Positions 9,860-22,689 of a stretch of 64,000 bases of DNA are shown here, one piece after another (position 1 is the stretch's first letter; each line of letters starts with the position of its first letter). Location: contig NZ_ATYB01000014.1 of the NCBI RefSeq assembly GCF_000427465.1, positions 1,077,570-1,141,569 of the forward strand, read 5' to 3'. Made by a program: the position numbers and the translations under genes. The DNA is from Sinorhizobium arboris LMG 14919. Its GTDB lineage: Bacteria > Pseudomonadota > Alphaproteobacteria > Rhizobiales > Rhizobiaceae. Under the pieces are notes generated by a model. It was given only the letters and a program-made list of their open reading frames with translations, was not told the origin of the DNA and ran no database searches.

Positions 9860-11188
9860 ATGCGCCTGTCCCGCTTTTTCATGCCCATCTTGAAGGAAAA
9901 TCCGAAGGAAGCCGAAATCGTTTCCCATCGATTGATGCTGAGGACGGGGATGATCCGCCAGCAGTCCGCCGGCATCTACACATGGCTGCCGCTCGGCAAG
10001 CGCGTGCTGGACAAGGTCAATGCGATCATTCGCGAAGAGCAGAACCGGTCCGGCGCCATCGAACTGCTGATGCCGACCCTGCAGTCGGCGGAGCTCTGGC
10101 AGGAGAGCGGGCGCTATGACGCCTATGGCAAGGAGATGCTTCGTATCAAGGACCGGCAGGAGCGGCCGATGCTCTACGGGCCGACGAACGAAGAGATGGT
10201 CACCGACATCTTTCGCTCCTACGTCAAGTCCTACCGCAATCTGCCGCTGAACCTCTACCACATCCAGCTGAAGTTTCGCGACGAGATCCGCCCGCGCTTC
10301 GGCACCATGCGCTCGCGCGAGTTTCTGATGAAGGATGCCTATTCCTTCGATCTCGATCGGGCAGGGGCGGAGCACGCCTATAACAAGATGTTCGCCGCCT
10401 ATCTGCGCACCTTCGACCGGATGGGCCTGCGCGCCATCCCGATGCGCGCCGACACGGGTCCGATCGGCGGAAACCTGAGCCACGAGTTCATCATTCTTGC
10501 CGACACGGGCGAGTCCGAGGTGTTCTGCCACAAGGACTTCCTCGGCTTCGACATTCCGGGCGAGAATACGAATTTCGACGATGTCGCCGGCCTGAAGGCG
10601 ATCTTCGACAAATGGACGTCGCGCTATGCGGCGACCTCGGAAATGCATGACGAGGCCGCCTTCGACGCCATCCCCGAAGGTGAACGCCTGTCCGCGCGCG
10701 GCATCGAGGTGGGCCACATCTTCTACTTCGGCACCAAGTACTCCGAGGCGATGGGTGCGAAGGTGCTCGGGCCGGACGGCAAGGAACACACGGTGCATAT
10801 GGGCTCCTACGGGATCGGCCCCACCCGCCTGGTGCCGGCGATCATCGAAGCTTCGCATGACGACAACGGCATCATCTGGCCGAAGGGCATCGCCCCCTTC
10901 GACGTCGTCGTCATCAACATGAAAACGGGCGATGACGCTTGCGATGCGGCTTGCGGCAGGCTCTACTCCGATCTCGGCAAGGCTGGATTCGATGTTCTTC
11001 TTGACGACACCGACGAGCGTGCCGGCGGGAAGTTCGCGACCGCCGACCTCATCGGCGTGCCGGTACAGGTGATCGTCGGGCCCCGTTCGATCGCGAACGG
11101 CGAAGTCGAAGTGAAGGACCGCAAGACCGGCGCGCGGGAGACGATGACCGTCGAAGCGGCGATCAACAAACTGGTCGCGGCGAGATAA
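9860..11188 (+). CDS. proS: Prolyl-tRNA synthetase
   Basis: This class II aminoacyl-tRNA synthetase charges tRNA-Pro. The 442-residue form begins [15 protein letters not shown] and lacks the large editing (INS) insertion of E. coli-type enzymes, which is usual for alphaproteobacteria. Visible motifs are [18 protein letters not shown], the motif 2 region [20 protein letters not shown], and motif 3 [17 protein letters not shown]; an anticodon-binding domain is C-terminal. The frame is open upstream to 9491, but the family start is the ATG at 9860. lolC/E begins 15 bases downstream. Confidence 0.95.
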   Translation: MRLSRFFMPILKENPKEAEIVSHRLMLRTGMIRQQSAGIYTWLPLGKRVLDKVNAIIREEQNRSGAIELLMPTLQSAELWQESGRYDAYGKEMLRIKDRQERPMLYGPTNEEMVTDIFRSYVKSYRNLPLNLYHIQLKFRDEIRPRFGTMRSREFLMKDAYSFDLDRAGAEHAYNKMFAAYLRTFDRMGLRAIPMRADTGPIGGNLSHEFIILADTGESEVFCHKDFLGFDIPGENTNFDDVAGLKAIFDKWTSRYAATSEMHDEAAFDAIPEGERLSARGIEVGHIFYFGTKYSEAMGAKVLGPDGKEHTVHMGSYGIGPTRLVPAIIEASHDDNGIIWPKGIAPFDVVVINMKTGDDACDAACGRLYSDLGKAGFDVLLDDTDERAGGKFATADLIGVPVQVIVGPRSIANGEVEVKDRKTGARETMTVEAAINKLVAAR

Positions 11189-11203
11189 CAGACGAAGGGA
11201 TCG

Positions 11204-12517
11204 ATGATGACCGCGGCGACGGACGAGCAAGTGCAGGCTGCCGCTCCATCCAGCATATCTTCCGGCCGTCCCTTTTCCGCCTTCGAGCGTATGGTCGCCT
11301 GGCGCTACCTGCGTTCGCGGCGGAAGGAAGCCTTCATCTCGGTCATCGCCGGCTTCTCCTTCATAGGGATCATGCTTGGGGTGGGAACGCTGATCATCGT
11401 CATGGCGGTGATGAACGGCTTCCGCACCGAGCTCATATCGCGCATTCTCGGAATGAACGGCCACATGATCGTCCAGCCCCTGGACGGCCCGCTCACCAAT
11501 TATGCCGATCTCGCCACCAAATTCTCCGCCGTTCCGGGCGTGACCATGGCCATTCCGATCGTCGAGGGCCAGGTTCTCGCCCAAGGCTTGGGCGATGCGT
11601 CGACGGGTGCGCTCGTTCGCGGGATACGCGCCGACGACCTCACCAAGCTGAAGTCGATCTCGGAGCATATTCAGTCCGGCGACCTCGTCGGCTTCGCCTC
11701 GGGCAGCGGCGTCGCCATCGGCTCACGCATGGCCGAGCAGCTGGGAATCCGGGTGGGGGGGACGATCACGCTCACCTCGCCGAACGGCGACGTCACGCCG
11801 ATGGGCATGAATCCGAGGGTCAAGGCCTATACCGTCTCGGCCATCTTCGAAATGGGCATGTCGGAGTACGACGCGACCATCATCTTCATGCCGCTCGAGG
11901 AAGCGCAGCTCTATTTCAACGCTGAGGGCCTCGTCCAATCGATCGAGATCTTCGCCGAACGTCCGGACGCGGTCGACGAGCTTCGCAAGCCGGTGGAGGA
12001 CGCCGCCGAGCGGCAGATCTTCATTACTGACTGGCGCGAACGCAACAGGACGTTCTTCTCCGCGCTCGAGGTGGAGCGGAACGTCATGTTCATGATCCTG
12101 ACGCTGATCGTGCTGGTCGCAGCGCTGAACATCATCTCCGGCCTGATCATGCTGGTGAAGGACAAGGGCAGCGATATCGCGATTCTCAGGACGATGGGCG
12201 CGACCTCCGGTTCGGTGATGCGCATCTTCTTCATGACCGGCGCCGCAATCGGCGTCACCGGAACCATCGCCGGCGTCGTCCTCGGCGTCGTCGTCTGCCT
12301 CAACATCGAGTCGATCCGCCAGTTCTTCTCCTGGGTGTCCGGCGCCACGCTCTTCGATCCGGAGCTCTATTTCCTCAGCCAGCTTCCGGCCGACATGAAT
12401 GCCGACGAGACCGTCACCGTCGTCGTCATGGCGCTTGCGCTTTCCTTCCTTGCCACGATCTTCCCGGCCTGGCGCGCCTCGCGCCTCGATCCGGTGCAGG
12501 CCCTGCGGTACGAATAA
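11204..12517 (+). CDS. Lipoprotein-releasing system permease (LolC/LolE/LolF family)
   Basis: This is the inner-membrane permease of the ABC machinery that releases outer-membrane lipoproteins to LolA. The 437-residue protein has an N-terminal transmembrane helix (about residues 42-66, with FISVIAGFSFIGIMLGVGTL), a large periplasmic domain, and three C-terminal helices of the FtsX/MacB fold (from about residue 300). A single permease gene is seen here, so the transporter may be a homodimer of LolF type, as in other alphaproteobacteria. lolD follows after 17 bases. Confidence 0.92.
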   Translation: MMTAATDEQVQAAAPSSISSGRPFSAFERMVAWRYLRSRRKEAFISVIAGFSFIGIMLGVGTLIIVMAVMNGFRTELISRILGMNGHMIVQPLDGPLTNYADLATKFSAVPGVTMAIPIVEGQVLAQGLGDASTGALVRGIRADDLTKLKSISEHIQSGDLVGFASGSGVAIGSRMAEQLGIRVGGTITLTSPNGDVTPMGMNPRVKAYTVSAIFEMGMSEYDATIIFMPLEEAQLYFNAEGLVQSIEIFAERPDAVDELRKPVEDAAERQIFITDWRERNRTFFSALEVERNVMFMILTLIVLVAALNIISGLIMLVKDKGSDIAILRTMGATSGSVMRIFFMTGAAIGVTGTIAGVVLGVVVCLNIESIRQFFSWVSGATLFDPELYFLSQLPADMNADETVTVVVMALALSFLATIFPAWRASRLDPVQALRYE

Positions 12518-12534
12518 CAAGGACAACAGCTTAA

Positions 12535-13221
12535 ATGAATGCGCGCGTGGCACTGCAGCTCTCCGGCATCGAGCGGCATTATGGCGAGGGCGACACGTTC
12601 CTGCCGATCCTCAAGGGAGCCGACCTGACGTTGCGAAGCGGTGAGACGGTCGCCCTCGTGGCGCCGTCCGGTACGGGAAAGTCGACATTGCTTCATATCG
12701 CCGGGCTGCTCGAACATCCGGATGAGGGCGAGGTGCTCGTGAACGGTACCTCCTGCAACGGGCTCAGCGACGACCGGCGCACGGCAATCCGCCGCAACGA
12801 GATCGGCTTCGTCTACCAGTTCCACCATCTCCTGCCGGAATTCTCGGCGCTGGAGAACATCATGATGCCGCAGCTGATCGCCGGACTGCCCAAGGCCGAA
12901 GCGGCGGAGCGGGCATCGGCCCTTCTGGACTATATGCGCATCGGCCACCGTGCCAGCCACCGCCCGGCCGAGCTTTCCGGCGGAGAGCAGCAGCGCGTCG
13001 CAATCGCCCGGGCGGTCGCCAATGCGCCGCTCATCCTCCTGGCGGACGAGCCGACCGGCAATCTCGATCCCGAGACGGCCGGCTATGTGTTCGAGGCGCT
13101 GGAAGCTCTGGCGCGCCAGTCGGGGCTCGCGGCGCTGATCGCCACCCACAATCACGAACTCGCTTCGCTGATGGATCGCCGCGTGACGATCGACGACGGC
13201 AGGGTGGTCGAACTGAGATAG
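12535..13221 (+). CDS. lolD: Lipoprotein-releasing system ATP-binding protein
   Basis: This 228-residue ABC ATPase powers the upstream LolC/E permease. Walker A is APSGTGKST (residues 43-51), the signature is LSGGEQQR (147-154), and Walker B ends LLADEP with E172 as likely catalytic base. Its position in the permease operon separates it from the similar FtsE and MacB ATPases. The stop TAG is the first part of an intergenic palindromic element (13222-13256). Confidence 0.94.
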   Translation: MNARVALQLSGIERHYGEGDTFLPILKGADLTLRSGETVALVAPSGTGKSTLLHIAGLLEHPDEGEVLVNGTSCNGLSDDRRTAIRRNEIGFVYQFHHLLPEFSALENIMMPQLIAGLPKAEAAERASALLDYMRIGHRASHRPAELSGGEQQRVAIARAVANAPLILLADEPTGNLDPETAGYVFEALEALARQSGLAALIATHNHELASLMDRRVTIDDGRVVELR

Positions 13222-13256
13222 AGCATTTCCGCTTTTCTCGAATCGCGGAAACGCCC
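13222..13256. repeat. Palindromic TAGAGC-type intergenic element
   Basis: Immediately after the lolD stop comes AGAGCATTTCCGC...GCGGAAACGC, with arms TTTCCGC (13226-13232) and GCGGAAA (13245-13251). Related beginnings follow dnaE (17282 on) and the aminotransferase (51634 on). The rest of 13257-13490 shows a GGCGGGC/GCCCGCC hairpin at 13394-13410 and no gene I can support. Confidence 0.6.
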
Positions 13257-13502
13257 TATTCGCATTTCCCGACGGAACCGCTCCGCGCCTTTCCTGGAAT
13301 GGCGCTGCTTCGTCCGCCGCAGCGCGCGATACAGCCTCGGCCTGAACCAGACCAGTGCTCACCGCACGGGCCTGCCATCCCGACATGTCGTTCGGCGGGC
13401 GCCGCCCGCCCGCAAAGCCTGCGCGATGTGCGGGGCCGTCGGGGCGCGCGTTAACCATAGCCAGTGAATAGCGGGTCTTCCATGCAGTCTTCCTTGACTA
13501 TC

Positions 13503-13528
13503 GAACAGAAATGGAACAAAAAGAGAAC
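13503..13528 (+). promoter_or_regulatory. Tandem SOS boxes (LexA operators)
   Basis: GAAC occurs at 13503, 13514 and 13525, each separated by exactly seven bases, giving two overlapping copies of GAAC-N7-GAAC, the known LexA operator of alphaproteobacteria. A -35-like TTGACT lies at 13494-13499, so LexA would cover the promoter. The start codon of the 28-residue membrane protein is 22 bases downstream. The same operator occurs in front of dinB (20049-20063). Confidence 0.8.
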
Positions 13529-13550
13529 AATAGCGGAAAGGAGACAAGTT

Positions 13551-13637
13551 ATGGCTGATTTCATACGTGATCTTGCTGCCTTCGCCTCGATGAGCCTTTT
13601 CATCGCGAGCATTTCTGTAATCGCTCTCGGCTTGTGA
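13551..13637 (+). CDS. SOS-controlled 28-residue single-span membrane protein
   Basis: A short frame starts at an ATG preceded by AAGGAG at 13538-13543, an almost ideal ribosome binding site, and ends with TGA at 13635. The product has a short polar N-terminus (MADFIRD) and then one hydrophobic span of about 21 residues (LAAFASMSLFIASISVIALGL). It is flanked by tandem LexA operators upstream and a terminator-like hairpin downstream, so it looks like an independent unit. The SOS-induced division inhibitor SidA of Caulobacter is a 29-residue inner-membrane protein. The resemblance here is in size, topology and control; homology is not claimed. Confidence 0.7.
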   Translation: MADFIRDLAAFASMSLFIASISVIALGL

Positions 13638-13655
13638 CCGACACTCAATCGACGT

Positions 13656-13700
13656 CCCCCGCGTCCTATGCATGTGCAGCAAGAAGCACCAACGCGGGGG
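13656..13700 (+). terminator. Terminator-like hairpin after the microprotein gene
   Basis: CCCCCGCGT (13656-13664) pairs perfectly with ACGCGGGGG (13692-13700). The loop is 27 bases and CAAAAACC follows, not a T-tract. It would separate the microprotein transcript from dnaE. The long loop and missing U-tract make factor-independent termination uncertain. Confidence 0.45.
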
Positions 13701-13789
13701 CAAAAACCCCTTCATGCCGCCCTTGAGACTGGACAGCCGGGACGGGAAACGGGATATCCTCGACGCCGGACGAGAATCGGAGTGCGGCG

Positions 13790-17284
<3,495 letters not shown>

Positions 17285-17360
17285 AGCACTTTTTGGAAAA
17301 GGGCTCGCTGCGGCTCTCCTTCTCCCCGCTCGCGGAGAGAAGATTTCGACAGGGGAATAA
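17285..17360. repeat. RIME-like palindromic intergenic repeat
   Basis: After the dnaE stop (TAG inside TAGAGCACTTTT) comes CTCCTTCTCCCCGCTCGCGG with a matching AGAGAAG arm. This kind of C-rich/G-rich hairpin is typical of rhizobial intergenic mosaic elements. It separates convergent dnaE and the L,D-transpeptidase gene and may help end transcription. Confidence 0.5.
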
Positions 17361-17395
17361 CAGGCAAACCGAGGTGCGGAAATCACCCCATTCCC

Positions 17396-18625
17396 TCATC
17401 TGCGCGGCTCCCTCGTAACGGTGATGAAATCCGTTCCCTTGCCCGTCTCCAGTCCCGCCTCGGCATCGGTGATCGAGAGCGACGAGCCGTTGGCAAGGAG
17501 GCTGGCGATGCGCTCGCGGACGTCTTTGGGTACGGTGATGCGGCTCAGTGTCCGCTCGAGCGAGCCGAACCCGGCAGACTCTCTCTCGGCCGTGATGCCG
17601 AGACGCTTCTTCGTCGCTTTCGGCAGATCGTTATCCAGCGACATGCCGAACCACTTGCCCCGTCCTGTTTTCGTGTCGAGGTCCTGGAACTGCAGCAAAT
17701 GCGTTCCAAGCGCCGCCTCCGGGTCTGCGATCACGACTTCGGACTCGAAAAGCGGCTCGAATTGCCGGCGCACGCGCAGCACGCCATTGGACGGCATGCT
17801 GCGGCCGGCCCTGCGATAGACCGTGTCGATCAGTTCCGGCGTTATCCTGCCTTCGACGGGCAGTCCTTCGGCCCTTTGAAACGCCTCGATCGCGGCGGCC
17901 GTCGACGGACCGTTGAAACCATCCGGCGGGCCGGCAGCGTAGCCGAGCATGTTGAGGAGCGTCTGGAGGTCGCGCACCATCTCTTGCGTGCCGCGACGGG
18001 TAATCAGGATGCGTATCGGGGCCTTCTCGTCTTCGGAGGTAACGGGCAGGGGGCGCCTTTCGGTCATTGCCACTTCGACTGCGCTCTGGTTGAGCTCTCC
18101 GATTGCCGGCCGCAGGGGGACGTCCGACAGGGCCGGCCCATGCCGCCGCGATTCGTTCGGCTGGAACAGCGTCTCGCTCGCGACCTCGACGGGCGCGATC
18201 TGCCGGTCCGATATCACCACATGCATGCCGTAGCCCGTCATCTTGAAGAGGCTCGCCGCGAATTTGGTAGGCAGCCGCACGCAACCGTGCGAAGCGGGGT
18301 AACCCGGCACATGATTTGAGCCGTGCAGTGCGATGCCGGACCAGGTGAGCCGCTGCATGAAAGGCATAGGCGCGTTCGAGTAGATGTTCGACTCGTGGCG
18401 CCGGCGCTTCTCGATTATCGAAAAGATGCCCGTCGGCGTCGCGTGTCCGGATTTGCCGGTGGACACTTTCGACGTGGCAACGACCGCGTCGCCATTATAG
18501 ACGACGAGGGATTGCTGCTCCCTCGACACGACGATCTGCAACGGTGCCTTGGCGCCGGCCGCAAGCGCGGAAGGCGACGCCATGACGAAAACCGCAAATC
18601 CCATCCGGAGAGCGAAACGCAACAC
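17396..18625 (-). CDS. L,D-transpeptidase with peptidoglycan-binding domain
   Basis: This exported cell-wall enzyme has 409 residues. A signal peptide covers about 1-23 (ends ALAAGA). The YkuD catalytic domain follows, with H101-GSN and the SHGCVRL motif (H113, C115 nucleophile). Near the C-terminal half a PG_binding_1 domain is visible (LQTLLNMLGYAAGPPDGFNG...). Such enzymes make 3-3 cross-links or attach proteins to peptidoglycan. Polar-growing Rhizobiales are rich in them. The gene is convergent with dnaE. It is not obviously in an operon with dinB, whose stop lies 125 bases upstream of its start. Confidence 0.9.
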   Translation of the reverse strand: MLRFALRMGFAVFVMASPSALAAGAKAPLQIVVSREQQSLVVYNGDAVVATSKVSTGKSGHATPTGIFSIIEKRRRHESNIYSNAPMPFMQRLTWSGIALHGSNHVPGYPASHGCVRLPTKFAASLFKMTGYGMHVVISDRQIAPVEVASETLFQPNESRRHGPALSDVPLRPAIGELNQSAVEVAMTERRPLPVTSEDEKAPIRILITRRGTQEMVRDLQTLLNMLGYAAGPPDGFNGPSTAAAIEAFQRAEGLPVEGRITPELIDTVYRRAGRSMPSNGVLRVRRQFEPLFESEVVIADPEAALGTHLLQFQDLDTKTGRGKWFGMSLDNDLPKATKKRLGITAERESAGFGSLERTLSRITVPKDVRERIASLLANGSSLSITDAEAGLETGKGTDFITVTREPRR

Positions 18626-18750
18626 TTACCCTCGTTCAGACAATGGCTGCACCGCAAGCACGGTGCCGTGCAACGAGGTTATCGTTCAATATTTAAGGAA
18701 TTGCCCCATGCGGGACGGGAGGCCATCCGGCGCGCAGAGGTTTACGAATT

Positions 18751-20043
18751 CTACCGGTCGCGTCGCCGCTGGCCGAAGGTATAGCCGGTCTCGACGCTCG
18801 TCTTGCCGAATTTGTCGCGCAGCCTGTTGACCGCGTCTTCGGCGGCGGCCCGCCGGGAGGCCAGCGGATCCACCAGATCGGGCGGGTCGGCGAGGTCGGG
18901 ATCGACCAGATCGCTGACGCCGATCCCGATCAGCCTGTATTTCGTCCCGTCGACCTCCTTCTCCAGCAGTTGCACGCCGGTGCGGAAGATGCGGTCGGCA
19001 AGGCGGGTGGGGCTTTCCAGCCGGCGGTTGCGCGTGCGGGTTTTGAAGTCCGCGGTCTTGAGCTTCAGCACCACCGTCTGTCCGGCGAGCGCGGATTTTC
19101 GCAAGCGGAACGCCACCTGTTCGCTAAGGCGCCTCAAATGCGCTACGAGATCCTCCTGACGCGTCAGGTCGTCGTTGAAGGTCGTCTCGGAGGAGACGCT
19201 CTTCGCTTCGCCTTCGATCTCCACGACTCTTTCGTCCAGGCCGCGCGAAAGCCTGTAGAGCCGCTGGCCCATCGTGCCGTAGCGGCGCATGAGGTCCGGC
19301 TCCTCCATCGTCTGGAGTTGCCCGATGGTGCGGATTCCGTCCCTTTCGAGCGTGCCGGCAAAAGTCTTGCCGACGCCCCAGATGAGCGTGACGGGCTTGT
19401 CTCTCAGAAAGTCCACGGCTTCAGCTTGGCCGATGATGGAGAAGCCGCGCGGCTTCTGAAGATCAGAGGCGACCTTGGCCAGGAATTTGCAATAGGACAG
19501 CCCAACGGAGACCGTGATGCCGATCTCCTTCTCCACCCGCTTGGCGAAGCGGGCAAGCGTCCGGGAGGGCGGATCGTGGTGGAGCCGTTCGGTGCCGCTC
19601 AGATCGAGAAAGGCCTCGTCGATCGACAGCGGCTGCACGAGTGGCGTCAACTCCAGCATCATCGCTCTGACCTCGCGGCCGACCCGCACATATTTCTCCA
19701 TGTCGGGCTTGATCACGACTGCCTGCGGGCACGCTTCGAGCGCCTTGAACATCGGCATTGCGGAGCGCACGCCATGAATGCGGGCTATATAGCAGGCCGT
19801 GGAGACAACGCCGCGCTTTCCGCCGCCGATGATGACCGGCTTGTCGGCGAGCTCCGGATTGTCGCGCTTTTCGACCGACGCATAGAAGGCATCGCAGTCG
19901 ATATGCGCCAGGGTCAACCGGTAGAGCTCGGAATGGCGAAGGAGCCGGGGACTGCCGCAGGAACGGCACCGCCTCGTCTGGACGGCTTGCTCCTCGAGGC
20001 AATCACGGCAGAAGCCGGAGGGTGGGACGGCGCTGTCGGTCAT
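18751..20043 (-). CDS. dinB: DNA polymerase IV with N-terminal zinc-ribbon-like extension
   Basis: This is a Y-family translesion polymerase. The catalytic core begins at about residue 43 with [13 protein letters not shown] (D49, D51) and has [12 protein letters not shown] little-finger domain is C-terminal. The first 40 residues carry two CxxC pairs (C12/C15, C26/C29), suggesting a small zinc-binding module absent from E. coli DinB. An SOS box at 20049-20063, only 6 bases from the ATG, predicts LexA control. No Shine-Dalgarno is evident between them, so translation may be leaderless or begin at another codon. Confidence 0.93.
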   Translation of the reverse strand: MTDSAVPPSGFCRDCLEEQAVQTRRCRSCGSPRLLRHSELYRLTLAHIDCDAFYASVEKRDNPELADKPVIIGGGKRGVVSTACYIARIHGVRSAMPMFKALEACPQAVVIKPDMEKYVRVGREVRAMMLELTPLVQPLSIDEAFLDLSGTERLHHDPPSRTLARFAKRVEKEIGITVSVGLSYCKFLAKVASDLQKPRGFSIIGQAEAVDFLRDKPVTLIWGVGKTFAGTLERDGIRTIGQLQTMEEPDLMRRYGTMGQRLYRLSRGLDERVVEIEGEAKSVSSETTFNDDLTRQEDLVAHLRRLSEQVAFRLRKSALAGQTVVLKLKTADFKTRTRNRRLESPTRLADRIFRTGVQLLEKEVDGTKYRLIGIGVSDLVDPDLADPPDLVDPLASRRAAAEDAVNRLRDKFGKTSVETGYTFGQRRRDR

Positions 20044-20048
20044 ATCCG

Positions 20049-20063
20049 GAACAAATGTTGAAC
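20049..20063 (-). promoter_or_regulatory. SOS box of dinB
   Basis: GAAC-N7-GAAC (plus strand: GAAC 20049-20052 and 20060-20063) lies directly before the dinB start codon. It matches the alphaproteobacterial LexA operator exactly. DinB is an expected SOS gene, so the site supports reading the tandem GAAC array at 13503-13528 the same way. Confidence 0.8.
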
Positions 20064-20243
20064 GCGGCGACTTTACGCTCTACGCTGCTGAGTCTCAAGG
20101 CGGCGGCTGGAGGCTGTTTTGGATATCGCTGTGAAATTCGAGCGGGCGTCGGCTGGACATTGGGATGCGCTCTTCGCCCCGCGTGAGGCGCTCCGCCGGT
20201 CGTGTTGCTCCATGCTGCTGCAGCAGCGTTCCGGCCACGTTCA

Positions 20244-20513
20244 TCAGTCGTCGAACTCGCGCGGTCCGGAGAAGATATGGTGCGCCCGGACGACCTCTTC
20301 CGGCGATGTTTGCGTGTCATTGCAGAAGGCCATCAGCGTGGGCTCGTGCTCCATCAGAAATGCAACAAGGCCGCCCATGAAGCCCGGTTCGCCGATCGCG
20401 CGACGCAGAGAGGCAGGATCCGTGCCGGTGAGCGCCAGAAAGCGCGACATCAGCTCGGGCTCGTCTGCGAGCCAGGTGAGGATAGCTATCGCCGTATCGT
20501 CAGCGCTTTTCAT
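20244..20513 (-). CDS. DUF3572 family protein
   Basis: This small acidic protein of 89 residues (start [22 protein letters not shown], after GGAAGAGAG) matches the DUF3572 pattern, including [13 protein letters not shown]. It is restricted mainly to Rhizobiales and regularly sits between dinB and divK, as here. A frame extension to 20546 lacks a better ribosome binding site. It is divergent from divK, with a 156-base shared upstream region. The function is unknown. The 20064-20243 gap shows nothing else. Confidence 0.82.
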   Translation of the reverse strand: MKSADDTAIAILTWLADEPELMSRFLALTGTDPASLRRAIGEPGFMGGLVAFLMEHEPTLMAFCNDTQTSPEEVVRAHHIFSGPREFDD

Positions 20514-20669
20514 GATATCCGCTCTCTTCCCGGTTGCCGGCAGCAATTACCTATTTTTCAACCAAATCGCGCTAGCCTGGCGATCGATGAAATGGGTCGA
20601 GTCGCCGTTCATGCAACCTATATCTCTCCAGCGGGCTTGCAAGGCAGCGGCAGACAACAAGGGATCGAC

Positions 20670-21041
20670 ATGCCCAAACAGGTGATGATTGTTGAGGATA
20701 ACGAGCTGAACATGAAGCTCTTCCGTGACCTGATTGAGGCTTCGGGCTACGCGACGATCCAGACGCGCAACGGCATGGAAGCGCTTGAACTCGCGCGCAA
20801 GCACCGGCCGGACCTGATTCTGATGGACATCCAGTTGCCGGAGGTTTCCGGCCTCGAGGTGACGAAATGGCTCAAGGAGGATGACGAGCTGCATGTGATC
20901 CCGGTTATTGCCGTCACCGCTTTTGCCATGAAGGGCGATGAGGAGCGCATCCGCCAAGGGGGATGCGAAGCCTATGTTTCCAAACCGATTTCCGTTCCGA
21001 AATTCATTGAGACGATCAAAACTTATTTGGGCGATGCCTGA
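20670..21041 (+). CDS. divK: Cell-cycle response regulator DivK
   Basis: This is a stand-alone receiver domain of 123 residues with all phosphorylation residues: E9/D10, D53 (phosphoacceptor in DLILMD), T83 and K105. In Caulobacter and Sinorhizobium, DivK transmits asymmetric-division signals from DivJ/PleC (CbrA in rhizobia) to DivL-CckA and so to CtrA. The start is ATG 20670 after AAGGGATC. The frame is open further upstream, but the family start is clear. pleD follows after 17 bases, the conserved divK-pleD operon. Confidence 0.96.
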   Translation: MPKQVMIVEDNELNMKLFRDLIEASGYATIQTRNGMEALELARKHRPDLILMDIQLPEVSGLEVTKWLKEDDELHVIPVIAVTAFAMKGDEERIRQGGCEAYVSKPISVPKFIETIKTYLGDA

Positions 21042-21058
21042 CTGCCGGAAAGATCGAT

Positions 21059-22426
21059 ATGACTGCGCGGATCCTCGTTGTCGATGACGTACCAGCCAAT
21101 GTGAAGCTCCTGGAAGCGCGGCTGGTGGCCGAATATTTCGACGTGCTCACGGCGGGGGACGGGCAGGCAGCATTGGCGATATGCGAAAAGACGCCCGTCG
21201 ACCTCGTCCTGCTCGATATCATGATGCCGGGGATGGACGGTTTCGCAGTCTGCGAAAGGCTGAAGGCGAACAGCCGTACGGCGCATATTCCCGTCGTGAT
21301 GATAACGGCGCTCGACCAGCCGTCCGATCGTGTGCGCGGGTTGAAGGCCGGTGCGGACGATTTCCTGACCAAGCCGGTCAACGATCTGCAGCTCATGTCG
21401 CGCGTGAAGAGCCTCGTGCGCTTGAAGAACGTCAGCGATGAGCTGCGTCTCAGAGCCCAGACGGCCCACACGATCGGGCTGCAGGAACTGACGCGCCCCG
21501 ACCGGCCGGACGAGCCCGGCAACATCCTCCTGGTCGATGGCCGCGCTTCCTCACAGGAGCGGCTCACGCGCGCTCTGAAGCCGATCGCCGATGTCGCCGT
21601 CATATCGGACCCGCAGGCCGCTTTGTTCGAGGCGGCCGAGAGCAGTTTCGATCTGGTGATAGTCAACGCGAACTTCGACGACTACGATCCGCTGCGTCTG
21701 TGTTCGCAACTGCGCTCGCTCGAACGAACGCGCTTCATTCCGATCCTGCTCGTCACCGAACAGGGGAAGGACGAGATGATCGTTCGCGCACTCGAACTGG
21801 GCGTGACGGACTACATCATGCGCCCCGTCGATCCAAACGAACTGGTCGCCCGGTCGCTCACGCAGATCCGGCGCAAGCACTGCAACGACCGCCTGCGCGC
21901 GAGCGTCCAGCAGATGATCGAACTGGCCGTGACCGATGATCTCACGGGCCTCCACAACAGACGCTATCTGGAAAACCATCTGAAGCTCCTGGTCGATCGC
22001 GCGACGGCCCGGGGCCGGCCGCTGTCGATCTGCATTACCGATATCGACCGGTTCAAGCGTGTGAACGATACCTTTGGCCATGACGCCGGCGACGAGGTGC
22101 TGCGGGAATTCGCCAACCGCATTCGAGCGACGGTGCGCGGAGCGGACCTTGCCTGCCGTTTCGGCGGAGAGGAGTTCGTCGTCGTCATGCCGGATACGAC
22201 GCCCGAGATGGCGGCCATCGTTGCGGAGAGGCTTCGACTGGCGGTTGAAAGCCGTGGATTCGACATTCCGCAGGCCGCGGCGGTCCTGAGCGTCACGGCG
22301 TCGTTCGGCATAGCGAGCCTGAGGCCGGAGGGTGATACGGCCGAGGCCTTGCTGAAACGGGCCGACATGGCGCTTTATCAGGCGAAGAACGGCGGACGGA
22401 ATCGGGTGGTCGCTGCCGCGGCCTGA
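21059..22426 (+). CDS. pleD: Response regulator / diguanylate cyclase PleD
   Basis: Two receiver domains precede a GGDEF domain in this 455-residue protein. The first receiver has D53 (DLVLLD); the second (about residues 155-270) is degenerate. The cyclase has the active-site GGEEF and an RGAD inhibitory I-site five residues upstream, so it should make cyclic di-GMP and be product-inhibited. In Caulobacter, PleD drives the motile-to-sessile switch. It is cotranscribed with divK. Confidence 0.96.
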   Translation: MTARILVVDDVPANVKLLEARLVAEYFDVLTAGDGQAALAICEKTPVDLVLLDIMMPGMDGFAVCERLKANSRTAHIPVVMITALDQPSDRVRGLKAGADDFLTKPVNDLQLMSRVKSLVRLKNVSDELRLRAQTAHTIGLQELTRPDRPDEPGNILLVDGRASSQERLTRALKPIADVAVISDPQAALFEAAESSFDLVIVNANFDDYDPLRLCSQLRSLERTRFIPILLVTEQGKDEMIVRALELGVTDYIMRPVDPNELVARSLTQIRRKHCNDRLRASVQQMIELAVTDDLTGLHNRRYLENHLKLLVDRATARGRPLSICITDIDRFKRVNDTFGHDAGDEVLREFANRIRATVRGADLACRFGGEEFVVVMPDTTPEMAAIVAERLRLAVESRGFDIPQAAAVLSVTASFGIASLRPEGDTAEALLKRADMALYQAKNGGRNRVVAAAA

Positions 22427-22689
22427 TCCGCCGTAGGCCGATGCCTCATGAGCCGCCTCGCGGAGCCGTCGGGAAGGATCTTGCCTGTTGCGCCCTGGGT
22501 TGTATTCTCCCTGGCGTAGCCGGTGCCAGGACGCGGCACATCCGCGGGCCGCCGGCCCGGAGACTGTCCGAATCTGATACAGAATTAACCAAACGCCGAG
22601 CAATCCTGTGTCGCGATTAAGAATTCATTGATTTTTTTTTAGTTTCAGGCAATGCTGATAAGCGAGGAAGGAAACTTCCACAGCAATCG

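Noticed and set aside
13451..13458. TTAACCAT and similar words (also 57373) as CtrA sites
   Set aside because: Single half-sites occur often by chance; no TTAA-N7-TTAA pair was found near them.
22545..22559. CGGGCC/GGCCCG hairpin after pleD as its terminator
   Set aside because: The stem is only 6 bp and no T-tract follows.
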